A stretch of 64,000 bases of DNA from Leptolyngbya sp. PCC 6406 (GTDB taxonomy: Bacteria; Cyanobacteriota; Cyanobacteriia; Phormidesmidales; Phormidesmidaceae), in NCBI RefSeq assembly GCF_000332095.2, contig NZ_KI913949.1, positions 4,153,882 through 4,217,881 on the forward strand, written 5' to 3'. Shown piece by piece: positions 53,302 to 62,198 of this stretch. A program made the position numbers and the translations under genes. Position 1 is the stretch's first letter; every line of letters begins with the position of its first letter. A model generated the notes under the pieces. The model had not been told where the DNA came from and ran no database searches. It worked only from the letters and a program-made list of their open reading frames with translations.

Positions 53302-54122
53302 GTTGGCCAATCGAGGCGAGGTCTTGCAGTGTGACCTTTAGGACGTTTGGTAACGTTTGAACACTTGAATTCAACCTTCAAAGACGCGGGGGATGGGGAG
53401 TATAGTTCCCATCCCCTGTTTGCGTATGATTACGAGGACGAGATGGCAGCCTTGTCGTCAGGGTATTACTAGACAAGTTGATTCAGTGGTATTACGGTTA
53501 TCTTTGCTTGGATGTCGCTGTTCATAGCAACCTGCGGATCAGCTTGTTGGTGGTGGTGTTAGCACTTTTTTACTAAAGTTGACATTTTTTCTGTTTGATT
53601 CGCATAATTTCGGGGTCTTTGACTAGGATAGCCCTGTATGAACAGCTACAAGGTGGTTCCTATGGATGCAATTGCCTGGGTGGATTGGTTGGTGGCGGTG
53701 GATGAGACTGAGTGCCATCGCAAGTTAGGTCGCGAGTGGGAAGATGGTTGTTGCCAAAAGCGGCGGGGGCGGTTGGTGCGGCTGCGGCTGGCACTGTGGT
53801 TGATGTTGGCGGAGCGGGGATATGTGTGTTGGGTGGATCAGGGGGTGGCATTGGGGTGACGTGTTGGGGCGATCGCAACTCAGTATCCCCAACTTTCTTT
53901 TAACAGAATCCAGATTGGAATATTCTCAAAGTTGATTATGAAGGGGAGTAGCTTCGAGTTGCCTGCCGGTAATTCGACGTCTGGGTCAACACACTGGTGA
54001 TGAACCTGGTCCAGACGGCAAGCTTTGGCTTTGCTAGGGAGACCTTCACTGAGTCCACTGCTGTCGTAGGCTGGGTAGCGAGCCCTAGAAAGACCTTGCA
54101 GGATTACTGCGCCTGTGTTCGT
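53302..54122. other. Intergenic region with possible NACHT terminator
   Basis: About 820 bp. A stem GGGATGGGGA / TCCCATCCCC (around 53389-53418) lies 90 bp after the NACHT gene and could end its transcript, though it lacks a T run. A frame at 53638-53859 (MNSYKVVPMDAIAWVDWLVA) has no ribosome-binding site and looks noncoding. Nothing else is recognised. Confidence 0.4.
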
Positions 54123-56030
54123 TCACTCCGCAGGACTGGCCTCACCTTCGGGTGGGGTAATGGGGGGGAGGGGGCCGGGGCGATCGCCCCGCTTGAGAGC
54201 AACGAAGAGATCGTAGCGGAGGCGGCGATCATCCAGGATGGTGGTGGTGACGCCTAAGCCCTCCAGAGCTTGGAGCATCCCCTGGGTTTCAGGGGGTAAT
54301 GCGGGCAAAAATAGGTTGCCATCTCTCTGGGCCAGGGCCTTTAGGTTGAGGTAGAAGTGGCCATTATTGGGCTGGGGCGCTGCTGCCGTTGCCAGTTGGA
54401 ATAGGGACTGGGTGTTTAGAGGTCGGGTCGGCGGGGGCGCGATCGCACTGGCAGTTCCCTCACCGATAGCCAGAAAAACTACGGTGTTATTGAGCCAGCC
54501 ATGGGTGAGGGTAACGGACTGGAAGGGGGAAACCCAATCCGTCAGGGCTACATCCTCGACTTGGCGACGCTGGACCTGAAAACGGTAGCGGCTTTCCACC
54601 ACCTCATTGAGCTGGGCAAAGGTTTTTTCCGCCAGGGGGCGATCGCTGACTTGGGCCAACAGGACTAAGTTGGGGTTGGGCACGGTTGCCCCCCTGGGAT
54701 TGGGCGTTACCCCCGGCTCAGTTTCTGGGGCTACTTCAGGATTAGCGCCAGGATCAGCACCAGGATCGGTGCTGGCATTCGCCTCTGGCACCATAGGTGG
54801 CACCGAGGGCAGCAGGGCCAAGGCAAATTCACCCCCCATCCAGGGCAGCAAATCCTCCTCCATGGTCAGGCCCGTCCCTGCCTGGAGGGCTAGGGCCAAG
54901 GCATCGGGATTGAGAGCCGTGAGGGCTCCCCAGGTTTGGCCTTGGCTCAAATCCTGCCAGAATTGCTGGAAATTGCTGCCAGAGGCCATGAGCAATGTAT
55001 CCTGGGGCAAATATTGGGCTACCTGGGCGGCAATGGGGACCTGGGTCGGATAAGTGCGATCGCTGTTGGCCGGTAGCCAACTGCTACTCTGGATCTGGAG
55101 CCCTTGTGTGGCGAGGGTGACCGTGGCTACGAGCCCCTGGCTGGACTGGAAGGTATTTAGCACCGCTGGCGAGAGGGGTGGCTGGGACGACTCGGCCAGG
55201 GATTGAATCGCAGCGGGGACATTCACATAGAGTTTGCCAAAGGGTCGCGCCTGGGCCGCCGCCTCAAAGGCCGGCCGGTAGCCCGGTAAATCCACAATGG
55301 AATCCCCCCCCCGGTAAGCATCCACGGCGGCCTCGGCGGTGGTGATCCCATCGGCAATGATGACCAACTCCGTCCCCAGCACCCCCATCCACAGGAGGGG
55401 AGCGGTGCTGTCCTCCGGGGGAGCATAGCGGTTGAGGGTGACACCCCGGTACTCCACGGTAGCCTCAGGGTCAGCGGTGAGGGGTAAGGTGGCGGCGAGA
55501 TCCTGGGCTGCCTCAGCATCGGCAATGGGCAGCACCATGAGGCGAGCCTGGTCTCCAGAAAAGGGATCATCAGAAAACGGATCCCTGGGAATTGGGGCAG
55601 AATTGTTTTCCTCGGCATTCTCGTTAACCCCGGCCTCCGCTTCGGCTTCTCCCCCGGAGTTCGTCTCCCCCTCGACGGCGGGGGGCAACCAAGCCAAGGA
55701 CACTTCTGAACCCACCCACGGCTGGAGGTGGGTGGCAAAGGAAAGATCATATTGATGTAACCAGCGATCGGACCAGCGGGCCAGTTGCTGATCAAAATTG
55801 GCCTGGGTCTCTGGGGTGCCAAACTCCCGCAGTCGCTGCCACTGTTCGGGATCGGTCGAGAGGCTGAGGGTGATGAGGGCGCTATCGGGGATGGCCCGCG
55901 CTCCCGCTGGCACCCCTGGCCCGCCTCCGGTGCGACGATGGACGACCCAATATGCGATCGCACCCCCCGCCATAAACAGGAGAACCGTACCCAGGGCCAG
56001 GAAAAACGGACGTTTTTTGATGCGAGTCAT
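54123..56030 (-). CDS. DUF3352 domain-containing membrane-anchored protein
   Basis: A 635-residue protein with an N-terminal signal anchor (FFLALGTVLLFMAGGAIAYWV) and a large extracytoplasmic part belonging to the DUF3352 family of cyanobacteria, whose function is unknown. Diagnostic stretches are IPDSALITLSLSTDPEQW, QPWVGSEVSLAWLPP, YLPQDTLLMASGSNFQQFWQ, PWMGGEFALALLP and GWLNNTVVFLAIGEGT. Two low-complexity, Glu/Asn/Pro-rich inserts sit near residues 125-150 and 425-460. It is monocistronic; the start MTRIKKRP fits the anchor. Confidence 0.88.
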   Translation of the reverse strand: MTRIKKRPFFLALGTVLLFMAGGAIAYWVVHRRTGGGPGVPAGARAIPDSALITLSLSTDPEQWQRLREFGTPETQANFDQQLARWSDRWLHQYDLSFATHLQPWVGSEVSLAWLPPAVEGETNSGGEAEAEAGVNENAEENNSAPIPRDPFSDDPFSGDQARLMVLPIADAEAAQDLAATLPLTADPEATVEYRGVTLNRYAPPEDSTAPLLWMGVLGTELVIIADGITTAEAAVDAYRGGDSIVDLPGYRPAFEAAAQARPFGKLYVNVPAAIQSLAESSQPPLSPAVLNTFQSSQGLVATVTLATQGLQIQSSSWLPANSDRTYPTQVPIAAQVAQYLPQDTLLMASGSNFQQFWQDLSQGQTWGALTALNPDALALALQAGTGLTMEEDLLPWMGGEFALALLPSVPPMVPEANASTDPGADPGANPEVAPETEPGVTPNPRGATVPNPNLVLLAQVSDRPLAEKTFAQLNEVVESRYRFQVQRRQVEDVALTDWVSPFQSVTLTHGWLNNTVVFLAIGEGTASAIAPPPTRPLNTQSLFQLATAAAPQPNNGHFYLNLKALAQRDGNLFLPALPPETQGMLQALEGLGVTTTILDDRRLRYDLFVALKRGDRPGPLPPITPPEGEASPAE

Positions 56031-56406
56031 GGCGATAGGCCGGGAACGGGAATTGCCTTGTCACTCTAGCAAATGACGGAGATGGACGGATTTCAGCCCA
56101 TTCCGTCTAAAAAGTATTGACTGGAGCATCATCCCCTGGGCTAGACAACAAGCCTTTTCGCAGTTCTTCGCTCTGAGTCATGAGCCAGCATGAGAATATT
56201 TCCTCATTTAGCCTGGATGGGGAGATAATGCCCCAATGACTCAGGTATGCAATCATCAGGTGAAAGGCATGAAGAGAACGTGGCCTTGATATTTTCCTGG
56301 TTGATGGCATAGATAGGAACTGGTGTGGGCACCCAGGCCCGTACAACCCTCTGTCTCAAGGCTGACCTACCTCCTTTCTTGACCATCTCTGATCCTCCTC
56401 CAAGCT
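56031..56406. other. Intergenic region DUF3352 / SNF2
   Basis: About 375 bp. Minus-strand frames (56107-56346 and 56204-56386) contain protein-like stretches such as LNEEIFSCWLMTQSEELRKG in one frame and QENIKATFSSC in another, so a decayed small gene with a frameshift is possible. No family is recognised. No promoter is obvious. Confidence 0.35.
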
Positions 56407-59400
56407 ATGACTGCTGCCAGTACCGGTATCTCCCAACAGCAAAAACAGGCAATTCGGGTTTACCGAAATTTACCCCGGCAGGCCCAAGGGGTGTTGCAGA
56501 TATTGTCGGTGCTCTATGAGCCTGCCCCAGCCAAGGGATTTGTCCTCGAGTTTGTCACCAGCCCGATTCTGGATGACGATGAAGGCAACCCCATCATCTT
56601 GGCTAAACTGCGATCGCTAGTTGACCAACTCATTGGCAAAAAGCTGATCAAAAAAATTGGCAGGCACCATATTCAATGTAGTCCTTTAATCGCCGAGATC
56701 GCCACTCGTGACACGGTGCAATTAGAGATCTTTAATCATCTATTGAAGGCAACCGATCACTTCATTAATCTTCCCAAGAAGAATTTTGATCACTACTTTT
56801 TTCGCAGTCGTGATCAAGCAATGCGGATAGCCCGAATTTTTCTGTATGATAATCAAGCTCAAAATTTAAAAAATATTATTCAGGCAACCGCATCGGCTTC
56901 CTCTGGGGTCTATGGGGTCACTTTCCCCGAGCTTTGGGCTCAAGTCATTAGCAACCCCTTTGATAGCGCTTGGTTTCAAGCCCTACCAACCTCCATCATC
57001 GTTGAAAGCATTCGCTTGGTGATTCGCCTCAACCTCATGGCAATCCAGCCTATTGATGACATTATCCAAGAGGCCAATACCCTCTGGGAAAAAGACTCCC
57101 CTGTTTTTTGCAACCAGGGTGCTGGAGTGCTCTATGCTGAAGGGTTAATTTGGCAAGGAAACTGGAACAAGGCATCGCAAATACTAGCCAAAGTTGTGCC
57201 CGCTCTAAGTAAAGAGGAGTCTGCTTTTGGTCTAGCAGTTCAGGGGATGCTGGCCTTACTTCAAGGTAATCTTTCCCAAGCTTTGGAGCAGTATGCTGCT
57301 GGCTATAAAATCGCCAAAAAAACCACGGCTAGTAAGCAGGCTTGGTTATCCAGTCCTGCGGCTATTTTGTATTTGGTGGCTTTGCTGAAGGCAAACACCA
57401 GCCAGGATTTGGCTTTGGCTGCCACCTTAATGGAGACGGTCAATAAGCTCCCTTTAAATCCCTTCAGCACCAGCTATATCTACCTATCTCACATGGTGCA
57501 ACGGCAGCAGGGATTAATTTCCCCCACAGCGTCCCTAGACGTAAACCCGATTTTGATTCCGAGTTCTAGGGGTGGGTCGCCCTATCTGCCCAGTATGAAT
57601 CGGCTTATAGCCGGACTCTGCCAGTATTGGACCTTGCCCAAAAAGAAACGAGCGAGCCTGACTACAAAACTCCAAGAGTTGGTGGCCGAGAGTCGAGCCG
57701 CAGGACTGCACTGGATGGCTGCCGAAGCAGAGGCTCTATTGCACCGGTGTAATAGAGCCCCCCAGAACTTTGACTCCCAGGGGTGGTGGCAAGAGCATGG
57801 CGGTACCCCCTTGGTGGATGCGATCGCAGAATATGAACCCTGGGAGCTATCTCTCCAAGCCCTAGCCAATCTCAAGGACATTGCCCGCACCAACACCAGC
57901 AGCGCCATTGCCGAATATCGCCTCGTGTGGCTAGTCACCTACCGTAACTCCCAATCTTGGAGCATTGAACCCAAAGAACAGAAATTGTCGGTCAAGGGCA
58001 ACTGGAGTAAAGGTCGGAGCATTGCCCTCAAGCGCCTCGCCGAGCGAGACGATTCCCTCAGCTACCTGACCCCCCAAGACCACCAAGTTTGTAGCCACAT
58101 CTACAACGAGACCGAATATTCCTATGGCCGCCGGGGCTATCGCAGTTACTACTACGAACTTTCAGCCTCAGCCATCACCGCCCTTGTGGGGCACCCCCTC
58201 GTATTTTGGAATGACGACACCCTGACCCGTATTGAGATAGTCAGTGGCGAGCCAGAATTGCTGGTGCAAGAGCAACCAGGCGATCGCCTGCGTTTACAAC
58301 TCTCCCCACCCCTAAGCACCGACAACGAGGTCATGGTAATCCAAGAAACCCCCACCCGCCTCAAGGTGATAGAACTCAGCGATCGCCACCACCACATTGC
58401 CAGCATCCTCGGGCCAGACAACTGCCTAGAAGTTCCCATGAATGCCAAGGAACGGGTTCTTACCGCCATCAGCGCCGTGTCTGGCATTGTCACCGTCCAC
58501 TCCGACATTGGTGGTGAAGCCGCCGATGCCGAAACCGTTCCTGCCCATGCCCAAACCCACCTCCATCTGTTTCCCGCTGGCGCTGGCCTCAAGGTGGCAA
58601 CCCTAGTGCGCCCCTTTGGCGACTCGGGGCCATACTACCCACCGGGCAGTGGTGGCGCAACGGTCTTAGCAGAAATCAACGGCACCCGGCAACAAACCCA
58701 GCGAGACTTGACCGCAGAAAAAGAGTACATGGCAGCAGTGGTCAATGCCCTACCCTCACTCCAGCGCTACCCTGAGAGCCATGGCGAATGGGTCATCGAT
58801 GATTTAGAAGACTGCCTGGAACTGTTGGCTAGCCTGCAAGCCCTGGGAGATCAGGTGATTATTGCTTGGCCCGAAGGGGAAACCCTACGTCTACGCCACT
58901 CCGCCGACACCAAGCAGTTCAGCCTCCGCATCGAGCGGCAACGGGATTGGTTTGCCGCCAGTGGCAGCCTGCAACTGAGTGAAGACCAAATCATGGACAT
59001 GCAGCAATTAATGCGGCTGCTGTCGGAAACCCCCAGTCGCTTTATTCCCCTCGGGGATGGTCAGTTCCTAGAGCTGACGGAAACCTTCCGCAAACGGCTA
59101 GATGAACTGCGGGCTTTTTCTGAACACCACGGAGATGGCGTCCGCTTCCATCCCTTGGTGGCTCCAGCCTTAGAAGATCTGATGGACGATGTGGGAGACC
59201 TCAAGGCCGACAAAGCCTGGAAAGCCCACCTGAAGCGGATGAAATCCATGGCCACCCTACAACCAGAGGTGCCCTCCACCCTGCAAGCAGAACTGCGGGA
59301 TTACCAAATTGAAGGGTTCAACTGGTTAGCCCGCTTGGCCCACTGGGGGGTCGGGGCTTGCTTAGCCGACGATATGGGCCTAGGCAAAACCCTACAAGCC

Positions 59401-60672
59401 CTAGCCTTGATTTTGACCCGCGCCCCCCAAGGCCCCACTCTAGTGGTAGCCCCCACCTCCGTCGCCACTAACTGGCTCAGCGAAGCCACCAAGTTTGCCC
59501 CCACCCTCAACTGCCTTACCCTGGGCAGCAGCGATCGCGCCGCCCAAGTAGATCAGCTCCAGCCCTTTGACCTGTTGGTGTGTAGCTATGGCCTCCTACA
59601 ACAGGAGGATGTCGCCGACCTACTGGCAGAGGTGGACTGGCAAACCATCGTTCTGGATGAAGCCCAGGCCATCAAAAACAGTGCCACCAAACGCTCCCAA
59701 GGGGCAATGAAGCTCCAGGGGGGCTTCAAATTGCTCACCACCGGCACCCCGATTGAAAATCACCTAGGGGAACTGTGGAATCTGTTTCGGTTCATCAACC
59801 CCGGCCTCCTGGGTTCCGCCGACCGCTTTAATGAGCAGTTCGCCACCCCTATCGAACGACACCAAGACAAAGTCGCCCGCCAAAAGCTGAAAAAGCTGAT
59901 TCAGCCCTTTATCCTGCGGCGCAACAAGAGCCAGGTGCTGGCAGAACTACCCTCCCGCACAGAAGTGACCCTACAAGTAGAACTCAGCAGCGAAGAAAAA
60001 GCCCTCTACGAAGCCCTACGGCGGGAAGCCCTGACCAAGCTGACGGAGAGTAATCTAGAGGCTGGGGCCAAGCATCTCCAAGTGCTGGCAGAAATCATGC
60101 GCCTGCGGCGGGCTTGCTGTAATCCTCGGTTGGTCATGGCGGATGTGGCCATGCCTAGCGCCAAGCTAGAGGTGTTGGGGGAGGTTCTAACCGATCTCCT
60201 AGACAATCGCCACAAGGCGTTGATCTTTAGCCAGTTTGTGGATCACCTCAGCCTGATTCGGGAGTATTTGGATCGGCAAAATATCACCTACCAATATCTG
60301 GATGGCAGCACCCCGGTCAAACACCGGAAAGAACGGGTGGATGCGTTTCAGGCGGGGCAGGGGGATGTGTTTTTGATCAGCCTCAAGGCGGGGGGCACAG
60401 GGTTAAACCTGACGGCGGCGGATTATGTCATCCACATGGATCCCTGGTGGAACCCAGCGGTGGAAGACCAAGCCTCCGATCGCGCTCACCGCATCGGCCA
60501 GCAGCGCCCCGTCACCATCTACCGACTGGTGGCCCAGGGCACCATTGAGGAGCAAATCGTCTCTCTGCACCAACAAAAGCGCGATCTGGCCGATAGTCTC
60601 CTAGAGGGCACTGACGTAAGCGGCAAGATCTCCACCGATGACCTGATGAAGTTGATTCAAACGACCTTCTAA
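56407..60672 (+). CDS. SNF2-family ATPase with helical N-terminal region
   Basis: A 1421-residue protein. The first 450 residues are mostly helical with TPR-like character (ILAKVVPALSKEESAFGLAV, LLQGNLSQALEQYAAGYKIA). A middle region of 450 residues corresponds to the extension common to bacterial SNF2 proteins. The motor starts near residue 962: LRDYQIEGFNWLARL, motif I DDMGLGKTLQAL, motif II VLDEAQAIKN (not DEAH), motif III TTGTPIENHLGELWNLFRFI. The second lobe has FSQFVDHLS, LISLKAGGTGLNLTAADYVI and HRIGQQRPVTIYRL. Such ATPases remodel protein-DNA or polymerase complexes. The long helical N-terminus resembles sensory regions of STAND proteins; the function is unknown. Confidence 0.9.
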   Translation: MTAASTGISQQQKQAIRVYRNLPRQAQGVLQILSVLYEPAPAKGFVLEFVTSPILDDDEGNPIILAKLRSLVDQLIGKKLIKKIGRHHIQCSPLIAEIATRDTVQLEIFNHLLKATDHFINLPKKNFDHYFFRSRDQAMRIARIFLYDNQAQNLKNIIQATASASSGVYGVTFPELWAQVISNPFDSAWFQALPTSIIVESIRLVIRLNLMAIQPIDDIIQEANTLWEKDSPVFCNQGAGVLYAEGLIWQGNWNKASQILAKVVPALSKEESAFGLAVQGMLALLQGNLSQALEQYAAGYKIAKKTTASKQAWLSSPAAILYLVALLKANTSQDLALAATLMETVNKLPLNPFSTSYIYLSHMVQRQQGLISPTASLDVNPILIPSSRGGSPYLPSMNRLIAGLCQYWTLPKKKRASLTTKLQELVAESRAAGLHWMAAEAEALLHRCNRAPQNFDSQGWWQEHGGTPLVDAIAEYEPWELSLQALANLKDIARTNTSSAIAEYRLVWLVTYRNSQSWSIEPKEQKLSVKGNWSKGRSIALKRLAERDDSLSYLTPQDHQVCSHIYNETEYSYGRRGYRSYYYELSASAITALVGHPLVFWNDDTLTRIEIVSGEPELLVQEQPGDRLRLQLSPPLSTDNEVMVIQETPTRLKVIELSDRHHHIASILGPDNCLEVPMNAKERVLTAISAVSGIVTVHSDIGGEAADAETVPAHAQTHLHLFPAGAGLKVATLVRPFGDSGPYYPPGSGGATVLAEINGTRQQTQRDLTAEKEYMAAVVNALPSLQRYPESHGEWVIDDLEDCLELLASLQALGDQVIIAWPEGETLRLRHSADTKQFSLRIERQRDWFAASGSLQLSEDQIMDMQQLMRLLSETPSRFIPLGDGQFLELTETFRKRLDELRAFSEHHGDGVRFHPLVAPALEDLMDDVGDLKADKAWKAHLKRMKSMATLQPEVPSTLQAELRDYQIEGFNWLARLAHWGVGACLADDMGLGKTLQALALILTRAPQGPTLVVAPTSVATNWLSEATKFAPTLNCLTLGSSDRAAQVDQLQPFDLLVCSYGLLQQEDVADLLAEVDWQTIVLDEAQAIKNSATKRSQGAMKLQGGFKLLTTGTPIENHLGELWNLFRFINPGLLGSADRFNEQFATPIERHQDKVARQKLKKLIQPFILRRNKSQVLAELPSRTEVTLQVELSSEEKALYEALRREALTKLTESNLEAGAKHLQVLAEIMRLRRACCNPRLVMADVAMPSAKLEVLGEVLTDLLDNRHKALIFSQFVDHLSLIREYLDRQNITYQYLDGSTPVKHRKERVDAFQAGQGDVFLISLKAGGTGLNLTAADYVIHMDPWWNPAVEDQASDRAHRIGQQRPVTIYRLVAQGTIEEQIVSLHQQKRDLADSLLEGTDVSGKISTDDLMKLIQTTF

Positions 60673-60739
60673 CGGTCACTCAGAATCCCGGTTTCGTAAC
60701 CATTCACACCTCCTCCTAATTTTTAAGGAGGGACCAAGG

Positions 60740-61080
60740 GCTGTCATTCCGAGCGCAGGGAGGGATCCTGGTCTGGCTCACGGAGATCTGAGTTCGACTT
60801 ATGCTTCGCTGCCCATCCGCCAGGGAATAAATTGCCCTGGCTCATAGCAGAAGTCCGTTAAAACGGACTCGCCCCCCTATCCCCAGCCCAGCTCCCAGTC
60901 CATTTTTAATGGACTTAAGCCTGTTAGCCGGGAATTTTGAATTCCCGGCGGGGTGACAGCGCTGATACCGCATTGACGTTTTTTAGCCCCCTACTCCTTG
61001 TCGAACTCAGGGCACGGAGGGAAGTTTCTTAGAAGTCGCTTCGCGACAAGCATGACATTGGATACGTCTCAAACAGCCCC
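60740..61080. repeat. Repeat patch with empty site of element A
   Basis: Contains a fragment of repeat E (60740-60776), a dispersed sequence at 60789-60868 that is the uninterrupted form of the flanks of MITE A copy 2 (single TA at 60828-60829), and several small hairpins (AAGTCCGTTAAAACGGACTC; GCCGGGAATTTTGAATTCCCGGC split as GCCGGGAATTTTG and AATTCCCGGC). There is no gene in 60673-61229. Confidence 0.8.
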
Positions 61081-61229
61081 TTAGACCGCTGGAGGGAAAT
61101 TCATGCTAATTCTCAGGGATATTTCAGACGATCGTGGCAGCAAGCCCCTAAATTAAGACAGTGAAAAGTTAAGGGGTAGGGGATTGTGGAAACCACCCGC
61201 TTGAATATCCACTATGGACCTAAGGCACC

Positions 61230-61916
61230 ATGGACACTATTGATGTACTGAGACTGGTTCACCCCGCGATCGCGGTGGTGTGGGTATTTCCCTTAGTAGG
61301 CATTACCACCTACTACGCATGGCAAACGCGGCAACGACGGCTGGCAGTCGCTGCCAAGGAAAAGTCTAAAATTCCCCCTGTGGCGGGTCAAGAGCACGTC
61401 AAAATTGGCCGCTGGTTGGCCACTTCGGTAATCGGGGTAGCCCTGTTGGGGTTGGCCCATCCCATTGTCAAACACCTAGTGCGGAACGACGTTTGGGGGA
61501 CGGCTCCCTTTCAGGTCGTGTTCATCGGGCTGATGTTTAGCCTCACCATTGCGGCGCTGGTGTTGCTGTATCGGGCGCGGGCACCCCATTGGCGAGCTAT
61601 TTTTGCCACGCTGACCAGCATGGGGGTGATCATTCTGGGCTGTCAGGACGGCGTGTTTCGCCGGGGAAATGAGTGGTTCGTGTCCCACTACTACTATGGT
61701 GTTGTGGCGGCGCTGCTGATGGTGGTGTCGGTGGCGATTTTGCCGGAGATCTATCGATCCCTGACCTGGCGACGGATCCATATCGGGCTGAATATCCTGG
61801 CACTGTTGATCTTTGTCGGTCAGGGCATGACTGGCACGCGGGATCTTCTAGAAATTCCCCTATCTTGGCAGGAACCCTTCATCTACCAGTGTGATTTTGC
61901 CAATAAGACTTGCTAG
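61230..61916 (+). CDS. DUF4079 membrane protein
   Basis: A 228-residue polytopic membrane protein of the DUF4079 family, found in cyanobacteria and plastid-bearing lineages, with unknown function. It has about six hydrophobic segments (LVHPAIAVVWVFPLVGITTY, VFIGLMFSLTIAALVLLY, YYYGVVAALLMVVSVAIL, IGLNILALLIFVGQGMTG). Histidines in LAHPIVKHL and WFVSHYYYG are placed as in haem-binding four-helix families, but this is only suggestive. The start MDTIDVLRLVHPA is the first in frame. Confidence 0.85.
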   Translation: MDTIDVLRLVHPAIAVVWVFPLVGITTYYAWQTRQRRLAVAAKEKSKIPPVAGQEHVKIGRWLATSVIGVALLGLAHPIVKHLVRNDVWGTAPFQVVFIGLMFSLTIAALVLLYRARAPHWRAIFATLTSMGVIILGCQDGVFRRGNEWFVSHYYYGVVAALLMVVSVAILPEIYRSLTWRRIHIGLNILALLIFVGQGMTGTRDLLEIPLSWQEPFIYQCDFANKTC

Positions 61917-61931
61917 CCGAATTGGGTCAAC

Positions 61932-62061
61932 TAGGGCATGTGGCCAATTTACGAGGAAACCCTTGCGGGGTAGGCATGACCACGCCCGCCTTACTGAATC
62001 AAGCTAGGGGCTGTAACCGCCCCATAACAAGGAATCTGGCTTTGATTGTCAACAGCCCCTA
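61932..62061 (-). repeat. MITE-like repeat C, copy 2
   Basis: About 130 bp; reverse complement of 3581-3710. First of two tandem copies sharing the boundary CCCCTAGGGCG. Confidence 0.8.
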
Positions 62062-62189
62062 GGGCGTGTGGACAATTAAGAGGAAACCCTTGCGGGGTAG
62101 GCATGAACACGCCCGCCCTACTGAATCAAGCTAGGGGCTGTAACCGCCCCGGAACAAGGAATCTGGCTTTGATTGTCTACAGCCCCTAG
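62060..62189 (-). repeat. MITE-like repeat C, copy 3
   Basis: Second tandem copy, over 90% identical to copy 2. Its end CAGCCCCTA lies 10 bp before the start codon of the UPF0182 gene. Confidence 0.8.
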
Positions 62190-62198
62190 AATGCAGTC

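Noticed and set aside
53638-53859. A 73-residue plus-strand frame
   Set aside because: No ribosome-binding site and a competing open frame (53712-53903) with low-complexity glycine-rich sequence; likely chance.
56107-56386. Overlapping minus-strand frames upstream of the SNF2 gene
   Set aside because: Only short protein-like stretches in different frames; may be a decayed gene, too weak to call.
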